The notes under the pieces: model-generated
The model's database searches: none
Seen by the model: only the letters and a program-made list of their open reading frames with translations
What the model was told of the DNA's origin: nothing
Program-made: the position numbers and the translations under genes
Shown: in pieces, positions 1-7,221 of the stretch
Layout of the letters: each line of letters begins with the position of its first letter
Position numbering within the stretch: position 1 is the stretch's first letter
NCBI GenBank assembly: GCA_027619145.1
Contig: JAQCGA010000147.1
Coordinates: 1-8,402, forward strand
Source of the DNA: a bacterium
GTDB lineage: Bacteria > Latescibacterota > UBA2968 > GCA-2709665
Reading direction: 5' to 3'
DNA length: 8,402 bases

Positions 1-324
1 GGCCACAGGCTGTCCGTCCATCTCTGTTACTGCGGCCGAGAGAATCATCCATATAACTCGCCCCCGACTCGTTTTGACGCGCATTTCGAAACCGGACAGA
101 TGCTCATCTTTTTCCAACAGGCCCATCACATATGCACGGTCTGCAGGATCTGCATAAAAATCTGGCGTGTCTTTGCCCAGCATCTGCTCGGGCACCATAT
201 CGACCAGTGCGGCGAGATGTTGGTTGGCATATAAAATTTTTCCATCGGACAACCGGCTAATCAACAAAGGAAGCGGAGCGGCATCCAAGATGGTGCGCAA
301 CTGCTCGCTGGATTGTTCTGGCAT
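1..324 (-). CDS. PAS-domain signalling protein, N-terminal part (C-terminus outside window)
   Basis: Only the first 108 residues are visible; the reading frame runs off the window edge at position 1 on a codon boundary. The sequence begins MPEQSSEQLRTILDAAPLPL and continues as a typical PAS fold. There is a helical lead-in at about residues 6-16, a strand with the I-L-Y-A-N pattern near residues 30-34, a helix reaching G-K-D near 50, and the closing strands E-M-R-V-K and V-I-W-M-I-L-S-A near 80-97. PAS domains sense small molecules, redox or light and usually sit ahead of a histidine kinase, GGDEF or other output domain, which cannot be seen here. No membrane segment precedes the PAS, so it is probably cytoplasmic. 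The ATG is the only reasonable start: an in-frame TGA lies 12 nt upstream with no other start codon between. The Shine-Dalgarno is weak. It follows the response regulator by 40 nt, suggesting a sensor and regulator pair. Confidence 0.85.
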   Translation of the reverse strand, partial: MPEQSSEQLRTILDAAPLPLLISRLSDGKILYANQHLAALVDMVPEQMLGKDTPDFYADPADRAYVMGLLEKDEHLSGFEMRVKTSRGRVIWMILSAAVTEMDGQPVA

Positions 325-364
325 GTCTCTATCCGTTCAAGACAACAGACCGCAAGTGAACAAC

Positions 365-847
365 TCACGCAAACGTTTTCAGCACTTCCTGCTGAATCGC
401 TTGCAACTCGGAATACGCTTTATTAATCTGTTCAATCTTTTCCTGAAGTGATCGCATCAATTTCTTTTTTTCCAGCCCATTCCGAATAATGATTCGCAAA
501 TCCTCGTTGTCCCAGGGCTTCTCAATGTACTGATAAAGCCCCACCTCATTAATTGCCTTGATGGCGTTCTCTTTGTCTGCATATCCAGTCAGAATAATGC
601 GCGGAATGTCCGGGTTCATTTTTCGCACTATGGCAAGAAAACTGATCCCATCCATCTCCGGCATCAGGTAATCTGAAATCACCAGATCGACCGGTTTGTC
701 CTGGATAAACTGAATCGCTTCGCCTGCGGAAGTAAACGTGGAAACATTGTACGCCGTCTCCAACATTAAAAATGAACTAATGCTGGTCAACACCATTTCT
801 TCATCGTCCACAATAACAATCTGGCCCGTCTCATCCTGGTTTTCCAT
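365..847 (-). CDS. Single-domain response regulator (CheY-like receiver) with coiled-coil tail
   Basis: This is a 160-residue receiver protein. Visible receiver residues are the acidic pocket D14-D15-E16, the phosphoacceptor D59 in the I-S-D-Y-L-M-P-E-M-D-G block, the switch threonine T87 in I-I-L-T-G-Y, and K110 in E-K-P-W-D. The K-P-W-D variant is common in receivers attached to HD-GYP or other second-messenger outputs. After residue 125 there is no output domain, only a charged heptad-like helix to the end (about 126-158), which could dimerise or dock on a partner. The protein should be phosphorylated on D59 by a histidine kinase and act through protein contacts rather than DNA binding. 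The PAS protein 40 nt downstream is a candidate partner. The start has a good Shine-Dalgarno. An 83-nt gap separates it from the upstream cNMP-fold gene, so a separate promoter is possible but none was recognised. Confidence 0.93.
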   Translation of the reverse strand: MENQDETGQIVIVDDEEMVLTSISSFLMLETAYNVSTFTSAGEAIQFIQDKPVDLVISDYLMPEMDGISFLAIVRKMNPDIPRIILTGYADKENAIKAINEVGLYQYIEKPWDNEDLRIIIRNGLEKKKLMRSLQEKIEQINKAYSELQAIQQEVLKTFA

Positions 848-851
848 CGTG

Positions 852-857
852 CACCTC
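852..857 (-). promoter_or_regulatory. Ribosome binding site of the response regulator gene
   Basis: On the minus strand this reads GAGGTG, 4 nt ahead of the ATG at 847. It is a good Shine-Dalgarno match and supports that start. Confidence 0.6.
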
Positions 858-930
858 GAATGCGTAAAGTGAATCAGAGCTTCTGTCGAACGTCTTCAAT
901 ACAGCTTCATGATAACGCGGGCCGGGTGGT

Positions 931-1380
931 TTACCCCAGGCCACCGGCATCGTTGTTCAGTCGAACACGCCCCACCAGACCACGCAGGCGCTTCACCATT
1001 CCTTTCAGAACCCCTTGCGTAATCTGTACGTGGTCGGCCAGCAGATCAATAAAATGCTCCTTGTAAATGCGCAGCACGCGCGACGCTTCCAAAGGCGTTG
1101 CAGAAGTAACTCGTGGCTCGTCGTCGAACAACGCCCATGTACCAAAGGCCTGGTTAGCCTCGGCAACCGCAACATCCCGACTCCCCCGGTGCAAGCGCAC
1201 GCGACCACTCAACACCAGATACATCGCATCAGACAGGTCACCCTCTCCGTAAATTGGTTGCCCGGCAGACAAATCCACCTCTTCCGAAATCATGGCCAGG
1301 TGTGCGAGTTGCTCCGTGGAAACCTCGGCAAAATCGTCTATATTCTGCAATACCATCACTTTTTCAATTATCGTAAGCAT
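931..1380 (-). CDS. Stand-alone cyclic-nucleotide-binding-fold protein (CRP/FNR N-domain type, no HTH)
   Basis: This 149-residue protein has a cNMP-binding beta-roll. The start, MLTIIEKVMVLQNIDDFAEV, is the usual lead helix. Strands follow (V-D-L-S-A-G near 35-40, I-Y-G-E-G-D at 43-48, Y-L-V-L-S-G-R-V at 54-61). The phosphate-binding cassette is F79-G80-T81-W82-A83-L84, with R90 as the likely phosphate-binding arginine. A C-terminal helical stretch (105-140) follows, but no helix-turn-helix, so it is not a transcription factor by itself. The glutamate that contacts the ribose in CRP is replaced by T81, so binding of cAMP or cGMP is doubtful. The gene starts 26 nt after the NTT-HEAT gene. NTT, HEAT and cNMP domains are known to occur together in bacteria, so it most likely works with that membrane protein. 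It is probably cytoplasmic. The Shine-Dalgarno (GGGAAA) is weak, and an in-frame ATG at residue 9 is an alternative start. Confidence 0.88.
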   Translation of the reverse strand: MLTIIEKVMVLQNIDDFAEVSTEQLAHLAMISEEVDLSAGQPIYGEGDLSDAMYLVLSGRVRLHRGSRDVAVAEANQAFGTWALFDDEPRVTSATPLEASRVLRIYKEHFIDLLADHVQITQGVLKGMVKRLRGLVGRVRLNNDAGGLG

Positions 1381-1406
1381 ATTGATTTCCCAAAAGCAAT
1401 CTCCCT

Positions 1407-4142
1407 TTACCCGACCCGCCCAATCACCATTCGTGCAGTTTCAGATACCAGCGGTTCAGGGTCTTCCTGCAAATCTCCTACCGCTCGAATCAGTGCGGCC
1501 GAAGATGCTGGATGGACACAGTTGATCGCACAGGCCCTCAGCCAAGGGTCCCGGCCTTCCAACAGCCATTGCAACGCTTCCTCCCAACTTCGAAATGTCC
1601 GGCCAAACAACTTGTATCCTGCACTTCGGGCTGACTCTTCCGAAACGGGGTCCAGTAATGGAAAGAGCAGTTCTTTGGTATCTCGTTCCAGAACATTTTC
1701 CAGAAACTCCAGCGCACTCGCACGAACCTCTTTGCTCGTACTGACAATTCCCCGATAGGCATGATACATGTCCCCGGCAGAATACACCAGGGCCAGCATG
1801 CGAAACAGGCGGTCCAGCGCTTCTTCTCGCTTCTCTCCCAGGGCCCGGGAAAGGAGGCGAACGCCAGCAGTTTGCTCCGTCTCCTTCAAAATGAAACGGA
1901 TCTCTTGCATATCATAATACACGTGAGTTTCCCGCTTCAGTGCGGCATCCACCTTTTCCGAATCAAACCGCAACTCCGACGGACCCCTCCGAAGTTTGTT
2001 CAACCCCTTCAACAATGGGTATTCAAGCGATCGTGCCGTACGCCCCAGCCTTTCCAGCAGTGCATCTACAGAATCTTGGTGCCGAATCTCACCCAGCACT
2101 CCGGGAATATTCCGGCGAACCCGCACCACAGTGTCCTCTCCATCAAAATATCCTGTAAGAATCGGCACAGTCCGTGGCCCCAAAGCGGCCAGTGCACTCC
2201 GGGCCTCCAAACGGTACTCCGGAACAACCAGTTTTTCCAGCAACCAGGGTACATCGTCCAAATCGCCCATTCGTCCCAGGCTGCGAATCGTCTCCTGGAC
2301 TACGCGCGGAGAAGCGTCCTCCATTAAAGTTTCCAGGAACGGGCGCAGTACCGGGCGGCGAACCACACCCAGAGCCTTGGCCGCCTGAACACGCCCAAAC
2401 ACCCCGGTCGAACCCTGGTTTTCAAGTACGGACTCGATCGCGCCCCGGTCCACCAGACCTTGCTCTTCCAACGTGCCGTATGCAGCAATACAACCCAGGG
2501 CGGTTGCGCGAACCACCGCATCTTCATGCGTCAGATAGCTTTTCAACCGCTCGAACGAAGGCATCCCACCGTGGCGACACATAAACCGCATGGCCTCCAT
2601 CCGCACGCCTGAATCTGCATCTCCAATCAGAGATTCTATACGCGACACAAGACCGATTCCAGGCTGGCCGCGATAGAGCACCTGCAACGCGCGCTGCCGC
2701 ACTTCCGCCGATGGATGCTCAAGAAGCGGTACCACCGAATCCGTCAACCCGGCACCCGCAGTTAACAAATCCAGCGCATAAATGATCTGCCGGTCGTTGC
2801 CGGAAGATAGCGATGCGTTCAACGCATTCAGGCTGGCCGCATCGGAGATATGAACCCGAAACTCCGCGGGGTCAATTTCGCGCCGGTCCAGCGCTTGCCG
2901 AAATGCGTCCACGTACGCTCTGCGCACACGCACCAGCATGGCAACCCACCCGGCCACCAGCACCAACGAAACAAAGCTCAGACTTCGGTACGAGGCCCCC
3001 AGTGGACCCGTAAGAGCCAGAACCAGCAACGCCCCCAGCCCAGTTGCTACATTGTCCACCGTTGTATCCAGAAAAACCTTTGTACTGCGCTTCGCCCGCG
3101 AAGGCACCGGCAAGTACAGAATCTCCACCGCAGATTTGTGAATCGAATGCCGGAACCCGATATCTCCTACCTTTACCGCAATTCCTCCAATTAATCCCGG
3201 AATCAACAGCACGGCAAGCGACCCGGCACCCAGGCTCAACGGCAAAAACATCAGTGCCGTGCCCACCCCAAACAGCCGCAAAACTCGCGGCGTAACCAAC
3301 AGTTGAAACAGAAATGCAAACCCATTCAAATAAGCGAAAAACTCGCCAAAAAATGCAGTCTTGTCATCTTTGGCCGGATAAACTTCGCTGGCAATCTGGT
3401 TGAACTGAACGTCCGCTATCGCTGCCACAACCGCCGTAAGCGCAGCCATATATCCCAGACTGCGCAACAGATCCGACCGTGCAACAGAAGCCAGAACCCC
3501 TCCGGAAGGCGGGTTCGCCGAAAAGCTCTCTTCGGGATCAGCCGGGCGTACCGTCCGCACCAGCATCACACACACACCCAACAATCCCATGCACACTACC
3601 AGCAGGTTTTCGGTACCCACCCGCTCAACGGCCCACCCCCTAAATATACCCCCCAGAATTGCGCCGGCAATGCCCCCCGTACCAATAAATCCGAACAAAC
3701 GCCTGGCTTCACGAGAATTAAATGCCGCATTGGCCAACAACCAGAGCAACGCAATGGCCATCAGCCCATACAGATTCACCCAAACATAAAAAACATAAAA
3801 AACCCACCCCGGAGCATCCAGCAAAATCCAACGGAACAATCCCAGATTCGAAATGAGAAACAAGAATGTCCAGAAAATCAACCGATCGATCCGCACAGAC
3901 CGTACAAAGCGTGAATAGACACTCGCGGTCAGCCCCCCCACAACTGCTACCAACAGGAGTACATAGGGCAGCTGGTTGATACCCAGAGAATTCAGAAAAA
4001 GCGCATTGCGGACAGGCTTCAGCACGTACACGGACATCATGACCAGGCTGTAGGTCAGCACCAGAGGAGCCAGCCGGCGAAACTCTCCTGTCCGAATATC
4101 AATCAGGCCGCGCAGGCGGCGCTTTAGATCAACCAATCCCAT
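1407..4142 (-). CDS. NTT-like (ATP/ADP translocase family) membrane domain fused to C-terminal HEAT repeats
   Basis: With the chosen start the protein has 911 residues. Residues 1-415 are a polytopic membrane domain of the NTT (TLC, Npt1/Npt2) type, with about 11-12 hydrophobic segments. Family landmarks are L-K-P-V-R-N-A-L-F-L at 41-50, E-A-R-R-L-F-G-F-I-G-T-G-G at 145-157, and S-A-V-E-I-L-Y-L-P at 337-345. Residues 440-910 form a HEAT-repeat solenoid: recurring helix pairs with D-x-x-VR-x-x-A type turns near 476, 508, 539, 609, 667, 801 and 863. With an even number of membrane segments the solenoid would be cytoplasmic. The charged residues reported as critical in NTT carriers are mostly lost compared with the neighbouring gene, so transport is uncertain and a sensor or scaffold role is plausible. 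The start ATG lies 26 nt after the upstream stop. The frame is open further up (ATG at 4271 and 4235), but those starts overlap the upstream gene and add a non-family leader. The Shine-Dalgarno is weak. Confidence 0.9.
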   Translation of the reverse strand: MGLVDLKRRLRGLIDIRTGEFRRLAPLVLTYSLVMMSVYVLKPVRNALFLNSLGINQLPYVLLLVAVVGGLTASVYSRFVRSVRIDRLIFWTFLFLISNLGLFRWILLDAPGWVFYVFYVWVNLYGLMAIALLWLLANAAFNSREARRLFGFIGTGGIAGAILGGIFRGWAVERVGTENLLVVCMGLLGVCVMLVRTVRPADPEESFSANPPSGGVLASVARSDLLRSLGYMAALTAVVAAIADVQFNQIASEVYPAKDDKTAFFGEFFAYLNGFAFLFQLLVTPRVLRLFGVGTALMFLPLSLGAGSLAVLLIPGLIGGIAVKVGDIGFRHSIHKSAVEILYLPVPSRAKRSTKVFLDTTVDNVATGLGALLVLALTGPLGASYRSLSFVSLVLVAGWVAMLVRVRRAYVDAFRQALDRREIDPAEFRVHISDAASLNALNASLSSGNDRQIIYALDLLTAGAGLTDSVVPLLEHPSAEVRQRALQVLYRGQPGIGLVSRIESLIGDADSGVRMEAMRFMCRHGGMPSFERLKSYLTHEDAVVRATALGCIAAYGTLEEQGLVDRGAIESVLENQGSTGVFGRVQAAKALGVVRRPVLRPFLETLMEDASPRVVQETIRSLGRMGDLDDVPWLLEKLVVPEYRLEARSALAALGPRTVPILTGYFDGEDTVVRVRRNIPGVLGEIRHQDSVDALLERLGRTARSLEYPLLKGLNKLRRGPSELRFDSEKVDAALKRETHVYYDMQEIRFILKETEQTAGVRLLSRALGEKREEALDRLFRMLALVYSAGDMYHAYRGIVSTSKEVRASALEFLENVLERDTKELLFPLLDPVSEESARSAGYKLFGRTFRSWEEALQWLLEGRDPWLRACAINCVHPASSAALIRAVGDLQEDPEPLVSETARMVIGRVG
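3784..3801. repeat. Perfect 9-bp tandem repeat inside the NTT-HEAT gene
   Basis: Two adjacent copies of ACATAAAAA (plus-strand sense) occur in frame and encode the repeated V-F-Y-V-F-Y in a transmembrane helix. It looks like a small in-frame duplication within low-complexity coding sequence. Confidence 0.6.
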
Positions 4143-4168
4143 TGGTACCAACCCAGAACAGAAGCCCG

Positions 4169-5497
4169 TCAGGCCAGCGGCCTGGACTCCAGTTCCCGAA
4201 AGACGCGGCTCGCATGCCGCACCGCCTGGATCCATACCAGAAGAAGTACAACGGTAACCAGCGAGAGCCATCGCAGGCTACCGAATCCCGAAAAAATGGT
4301 CGTAATCACCAGGCTTAATCCTACGGCCAAAGCCTTGGCAAACCGCTGCACGAACATATCAATAAATGCCTTGGCTTTGTACTTCTCTTCGCGCGTAGTT
4401 GGAACATACAGTACTTCCTTTGCAGACTGGTTGATGGAATAGCTGAACCCATTGTCGCAAGTATTCAGCGCACTGCCAACCAGCAGAACCGGGGCCAGCA
4501 GAAATCCCACCGATCCAAGAACCGCAGCCACAGGAAGAAAAAGCAACGCAACGCCCACGCCAAATCGAGTCATGATAAAACTGGTCAAAAAAAGCTGCAC
4601 GAACAGTGCAACCCAGTTGGTCACCGCAAACACAGTTGCGAAATGTGCGCCGATCTCAGGCCCGTCCAGATAATGAGATACCGTTGCCGAAAATTGAAAA
4701 TCCATAATCGTACTCACCATCTCGTACAACCCTACAATTGCCACAATGGACAGCAGATAAGAGGACCGAAACACCAGCCTTGCCCCCTGCAACGCCGGGT
4801 TGCCGGTCTGAATTTCAGGTTCATCCTTCCGTTCACCTGCACCTGTGGACTGCCCTGAAACCTTTCGACCCACCACAGCGGCAATCCCAATCACCACCAC
4901 GGCAATTGCCAGACAGACCAACAGCCATCCGGAAGGGCTCAGCGCTTCTACCTGCGAACGCAGAACCGTTGTGCCCACAGCCCCACCCGCAACCCCACCC
5001 AAGCCAATTAAACCATACAGTCTCTTGGCCGCCTCGGGGGCCACACTATCGTTCAAAAATGCAAAAAACGTAGCTACCATCAGCGTGCTAAATAAATCAC
5101 CAAACAGGTAAAATGACCAGACCGTCAGATCTCCCGGCTCGTCCAGCACAAAACTGTAGAGGATGTAACATACAATAAAAAAGCCCGAAAAAATATAGGT
5201 CAGATACTGTCTTTGAAACGTCTTCACCAAAACCGTGAACACCGTCACCGCCACAAGGGCCACCAACATATTCAGCACCTTGGCAAGTAGCTCGGCCTGA
5301 GCCGCAGACATCTGCCAGGAAAAAAGATCAAACCCTCCCTGGTCGTAAAACCCGATAAACAAAGCCTTCTTAATCGGCTTGAGAATCCAGAAACTCGTAA
5401 TAACCAGAAAAAAGTAGCAGAACATCAGCAGCGCCAGAGGAAGTTCTTCCCGGCGAATATTCAAGATCTGTTTCAAAGGGTTGGTCTGTGAGGCCAT
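4169..5497 (-). CDS. NTT-family nucleotide transporter (ATP/ADP translocase type, Npt1/Npt2-like)
   Basis: This 442-residue inner-membrane protein has about 11-12 hydrophobic segments and is a little shorter than classical translocases (around 500). Family signatures are F-W-I-L-K-P-I-K-K-A-L-F-I at 36-48, E-A-A-K-R-L-Y-G-L-I-G-L-G-G at 155-168, and N-Q-S-A-K-E-V-L-Y-V-P at 356-366 followed by K-A-K-A-F-I-D at 374-380. The last block corresponds to the D-P-T-K-E-M-A-Y-I-P region of plastid and rickettsial carriers. Aligned by eye, the four charges reported as essential in the Arabidopsis carrier are present as K43, D134 (Glu to Asp), E259 and K360. NTT proteins exchange ATP for ADP or import nucleotides; the substrate cannot be told from sequence. 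A linker near 211-232 is hydrophilic. It lies 25 nt after the lipoprotein gene and 26 nt before its HEAT-fused paralogue, and has the strongest Shine-Dalgarno in the window. Confidence 0.92.
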   Translation of the reverse strand: MASQTNPLKQILNIRREELPLALLMFCYFFLVITSFWILKPIKKALFIGFYDQGGFDLFSWQMSAAQAELLAKVLNMLVALVAVTVFTVLVKTFQRQYLTYIFSGFFIVCYILYSFVLDEPGDLTVWSFYLFGDLFSTLMVATFFAFLNDSVAPEAAKRLYGLIGLGGVAGGAVGTTVLRSQVEALSPSGWLLVCLAIAVVVIGIAAVVGRKVSGQSTGAGERKDEPEIQTGNPALQGARLVFRSSYLLSIVAIVGLYEMVSTIMDFQFSATVSHYLDGPEIGAHFATVFAVTNWVALFVQLFLTSFIMTRFGVGVALLFLPVAAVLGSVGFLLAPVLLVGSALNTCDNGFSYSINQSAKEVLYVPTTREEKYKAKAFIDMFVQRFAKALAVGLSLVITTIFSGFGSLRWLSLVTVVLLLVWIQAVRHASRVFRELESRPLA

Positions 5498-5503
5498 TCA
5501 CCG

Positions 5504-5509
5504 CTCCTT
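5504..5509 (-). promoter_or_regulatory. Ribosome binding site of the NTT transporter gene
   Basis: On the minus strand it reads AAGGAG, 6 nt before the ATG at 5497, within the 25-nt gap after the lipoprotein stop. It fixes the start and suggests efficient translation. Confidence 0.75.
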
Positions 5510-5522
5510 CTCTAATCACAGC

Positions 5523-7211
5523 TCAGTCTTCTCGTTCCACCCGAACAATCTGGTGGTGCCCCGGCTTCCACGCATAAAAATAAACGCGAACCGGAAGACT
5601 CCACGAGGCGACACTTCCTCGACGCGTGCGAACTTCGTACCCGTAGTACGCGCCAGTCTCCAATCCTGCATGTAACGGAATCCGGGGTTGGCCGTTCAAC
5701 ATCTGCTCCTGCTCAACGGTTCTCCCCTGATGGTCAAGCAATACATACGCATACGTTGTCTCATCGGAAGAGGCCAGGTTCCCGTTCACCGCCAGATCTT
5801 GAAAACCCAGATGCGCCGGATCTATCCAGAACAGATCCAGCGGATTCACCCTGGAAAACCAGTAGCGTCCAATCATATCTCGCCGCTCAATCAGCAGCCG
5901 AACAAGCTCTGATTCCACATCCAGGTTGGAGAAGCGACCTGTTTTTACCATCGCGGCAATATCCGCATCCGAAAACGCCATCACAAGTTTTGCACCCCAG
6001 TACCCATCCCGTCCCGTACAATTTCTAAAAGCCGGATTTGGATATGTAGGTACCCAGCCATCCGGCCGAAACGTCTGATTTTCAAAATACCCCAATGTGG
6101 AATGCTTCATAGAGAGCGGCTCTTCCCAGGGCTTCCGGTAAAACCCCAGAGAGATCAGAGACCTTGTAATCGTACGAGGATCCCACACGTACTCGTTGCC
6201 GTATTTGGGTGGATGCGGCATCAAGTTGTTGCTGCCAAATGTGGATCCCATATCAATCAGATAATGCTTCAAGTAACGCCTGCCGTCCGCATCGGGGATG
6301 CAGATATCCAGCGTGTTGGCCGCCCGCCGGTCTGCATCGTTCATCCACGACGAAATCACCCGCAGCCCGCGTAACTCTCTCCGATGATGGTGTTTTACCA
6401 GGTCATTCGGATCGTCCCTCCGCCGTCCGTGGTAGTTGAACACACCAGCTGGAACCCCGTCCAGAAACTTACTGGCCACACAGCGCAGCGTCCCGTCAGC
6501 CTGCGGAATAATATTGCTCAGAATGGCCTGCTTGTCGGCCTCCAGCATGGGGCGCTTTCCGCCTTTTCCATCTGGCACAGTCGTTTTCTGCCCAATGATC
6601 AGGCGAGACGGATGAAAGTATACGATCGAATTTCGGGGAACATTGTAGCCTGATGCGTGCAGAATCTTAGTGGCAATCACCTCCGCCGAAGAACCCATTT
6701 CGTTGTTGTCTTGTGAATCGAACTTCAACAAGTAGAGGTCCCCTGCAGCATCTCGAACGGTAAACCCTGCGGTTCCACCTTCAAATTTCCCTGCTACAAT
6801 TTCCCAACTCCCAGCCGTATCCGGTTGTGCAACCCCAGGTCCTTCCATCAACTCATCAACAGACAGTGGAAGCAAGAAATGCCGATTCGTAAACCAGGAA
6901 GAATTGACGGCTTCGTCCAGCGCATTTACGTTATCGGCCTGGCGCTCGTCTGCCACATTCAACAGGTTGCCCAGCTTGCGCCCGGTCCAATTCAAGTCCA
7001 GCACGTTCTTAAGCGGATAAAATAAAGTATGGTCCACAATGTCCCAGATCTGATTTTCCTTCGTCTCCAGGGGTTGCAGAATGGGCCGGTTGTCCGGGTC
7101 CGTCCACTTGATCGGTTTCGTATTCAGCTTTGGATGGCTGCTACAGGCTGAAGTAATCAACGTGTACAACAGTATACCAAAACAAAGCCAGCTCCGGTTC
7201 AGCCCCATCAT
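5523..7211 (-). CDS. Predicted lipoprotein with kinase-like core and C-terminal beta domain
   Basis: This is a 562-residue protein of no recognised named family. Residues 1-23 form a lipoprotein signal: R6, a hydrophobic core, then T-S-A-C with C23 as the lipidated residue. S24 follows, which in enteric bacteria would direct it to the outer membrane. By eye, residues about 135-330 resemble a protein-kinase-like (HipA, Fam20 or PI-kinase type) fold. There is a glycine-rich turn at G145-G149, a Lys in Y-L-L-K-F-D (K163), a helix Glu in S-S-A-E-V-I-A (E177), a catalytic-loop pattern N-D-A-D-R-R-A-A-N (D294 and N299, the D-x4-N spacing of kinases), and L-I-D-M-G-S-T-F-G, with D320 as the metal-binding Asp. 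A basic, His-rich stretch (K273-R278) precedes the loop. Residues about 480-560 look like a beta-sandwich. The gene begins 8 nt after the Omp85 stop, implying coupled expression. Kinase activity is inferred; a dead pseudokinase or substrate-binding role is possible. Confidence 0.85.
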   Translation of the reverse strand: MMGLNRSWLCFGILLYTLITSACSSHPKLNTKPIKWTDPDNRPILQPLETKENQIWDIVDHTLFYPLKNVLDLNWTGRKLGNLLNVADERQADNVNALDEAVNSSWFTNRHFLLPLSVDELMEGPGVAQPDTAGSWEIVAGKFEGGTAGFTVRDAAGDLYLLKFDSQDNNEMGSSAEVIATKILHASGYNVPRNSIVYFHPSRLIIGQKTTVPDGKGGKRPMLEADKQAILSNIIPQADGTLRCVASKFLDGVPAGVFNYHGRRRDDPNDLVKHHHRRELRGLRVISSWMNDADRRAANTLDICIPDADGRRYLKHYLIDMGSTFGSNNLMPHPPKYGNEYVWDPRTITRSLISLGFYRKPWEEPLSMKHSTLGYFENQTFRPDGWVPTYPNPAFRNCTGRDGYWGAKLVMAFSDADIAAMVKTGRFSNLDVESELVRLLIERRDMIGRYWFSRVNPLDLFWIDPAHLGFQDLAVNGNLASSDETTYAYVLLDHQGRTVEQEQMLNGQPRIPLHAGLETGAYYGYEVRTRRGSVASWSLPVRVYFYAWKPGHHQIVRVERED

Positions 7212-7215
7212 ATCG

Positions 7216-7221
7216 CCCTCT
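7216..7221 (-). promoter_or_regulatory. Ribosome binding site of the lipoprotein gene, overlapping the Omp85 stop codon
   Basis: On the minus strand it reads AGAGGG and shares bases with the TAG stop of the preceding gene (7220-7222). Two consecutive ATG codons follow, at 7211 and 7208, with spacings of 4 and 7 nt. The second is better spaced, so the protein may start one residue later. The overlap suggests translational coupling. Confidence 0.6.

Noticed and set aside
325..364. Frameshift joining the response regulator and the PAS protein into one gene
   Set aside because: The two frames differ, but the regulator ends in a natural coiled-coil tail, the gap is 40 nt, and the PAS frame has an in-frame TGA just upstream of its ATG. 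Two separate genes are the simpler reading.
848..930. Possible promoter or terminator in the 83-nt gap ahead of the response regulator
   Set aside because: On the minus strand there is a TTGAAG that could be a -35 element, but no good -10 at the right distance. Short complementary bits (CTGT and ACAG) do not form a stable hairpin and there is no T-run. Neither element can be supported.
1015..1758. Long plus-strand open frame (247 codons) opposite the cNMP-fold gene and the end of the HEAT gene
   Set aside because: It lies antisense to two well-supported genes, spans their junction, and its translation is rich in Arg, Ser and Pro with no recognisable domain. It is the antisense shadow of real coding sequence.
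1761..2584. Several overlapping plus-strand open frames of 72-188 codons opposite the HEAT repeats
   Set aside because: All are antisense to a continuous 911-residue protein with clear HEAT repeats; they overlap each other in different frames and show no family features.
3303..3914. Plus-strand open frame of 203 codons opposite the NTT-like membrane domain
   Set aside because: Its composition (Gln, Pro, Asn, Arg-rich) is what the antisense of hydrophobic membrane segments produces; it has no domain or convincing ribosome binding site.
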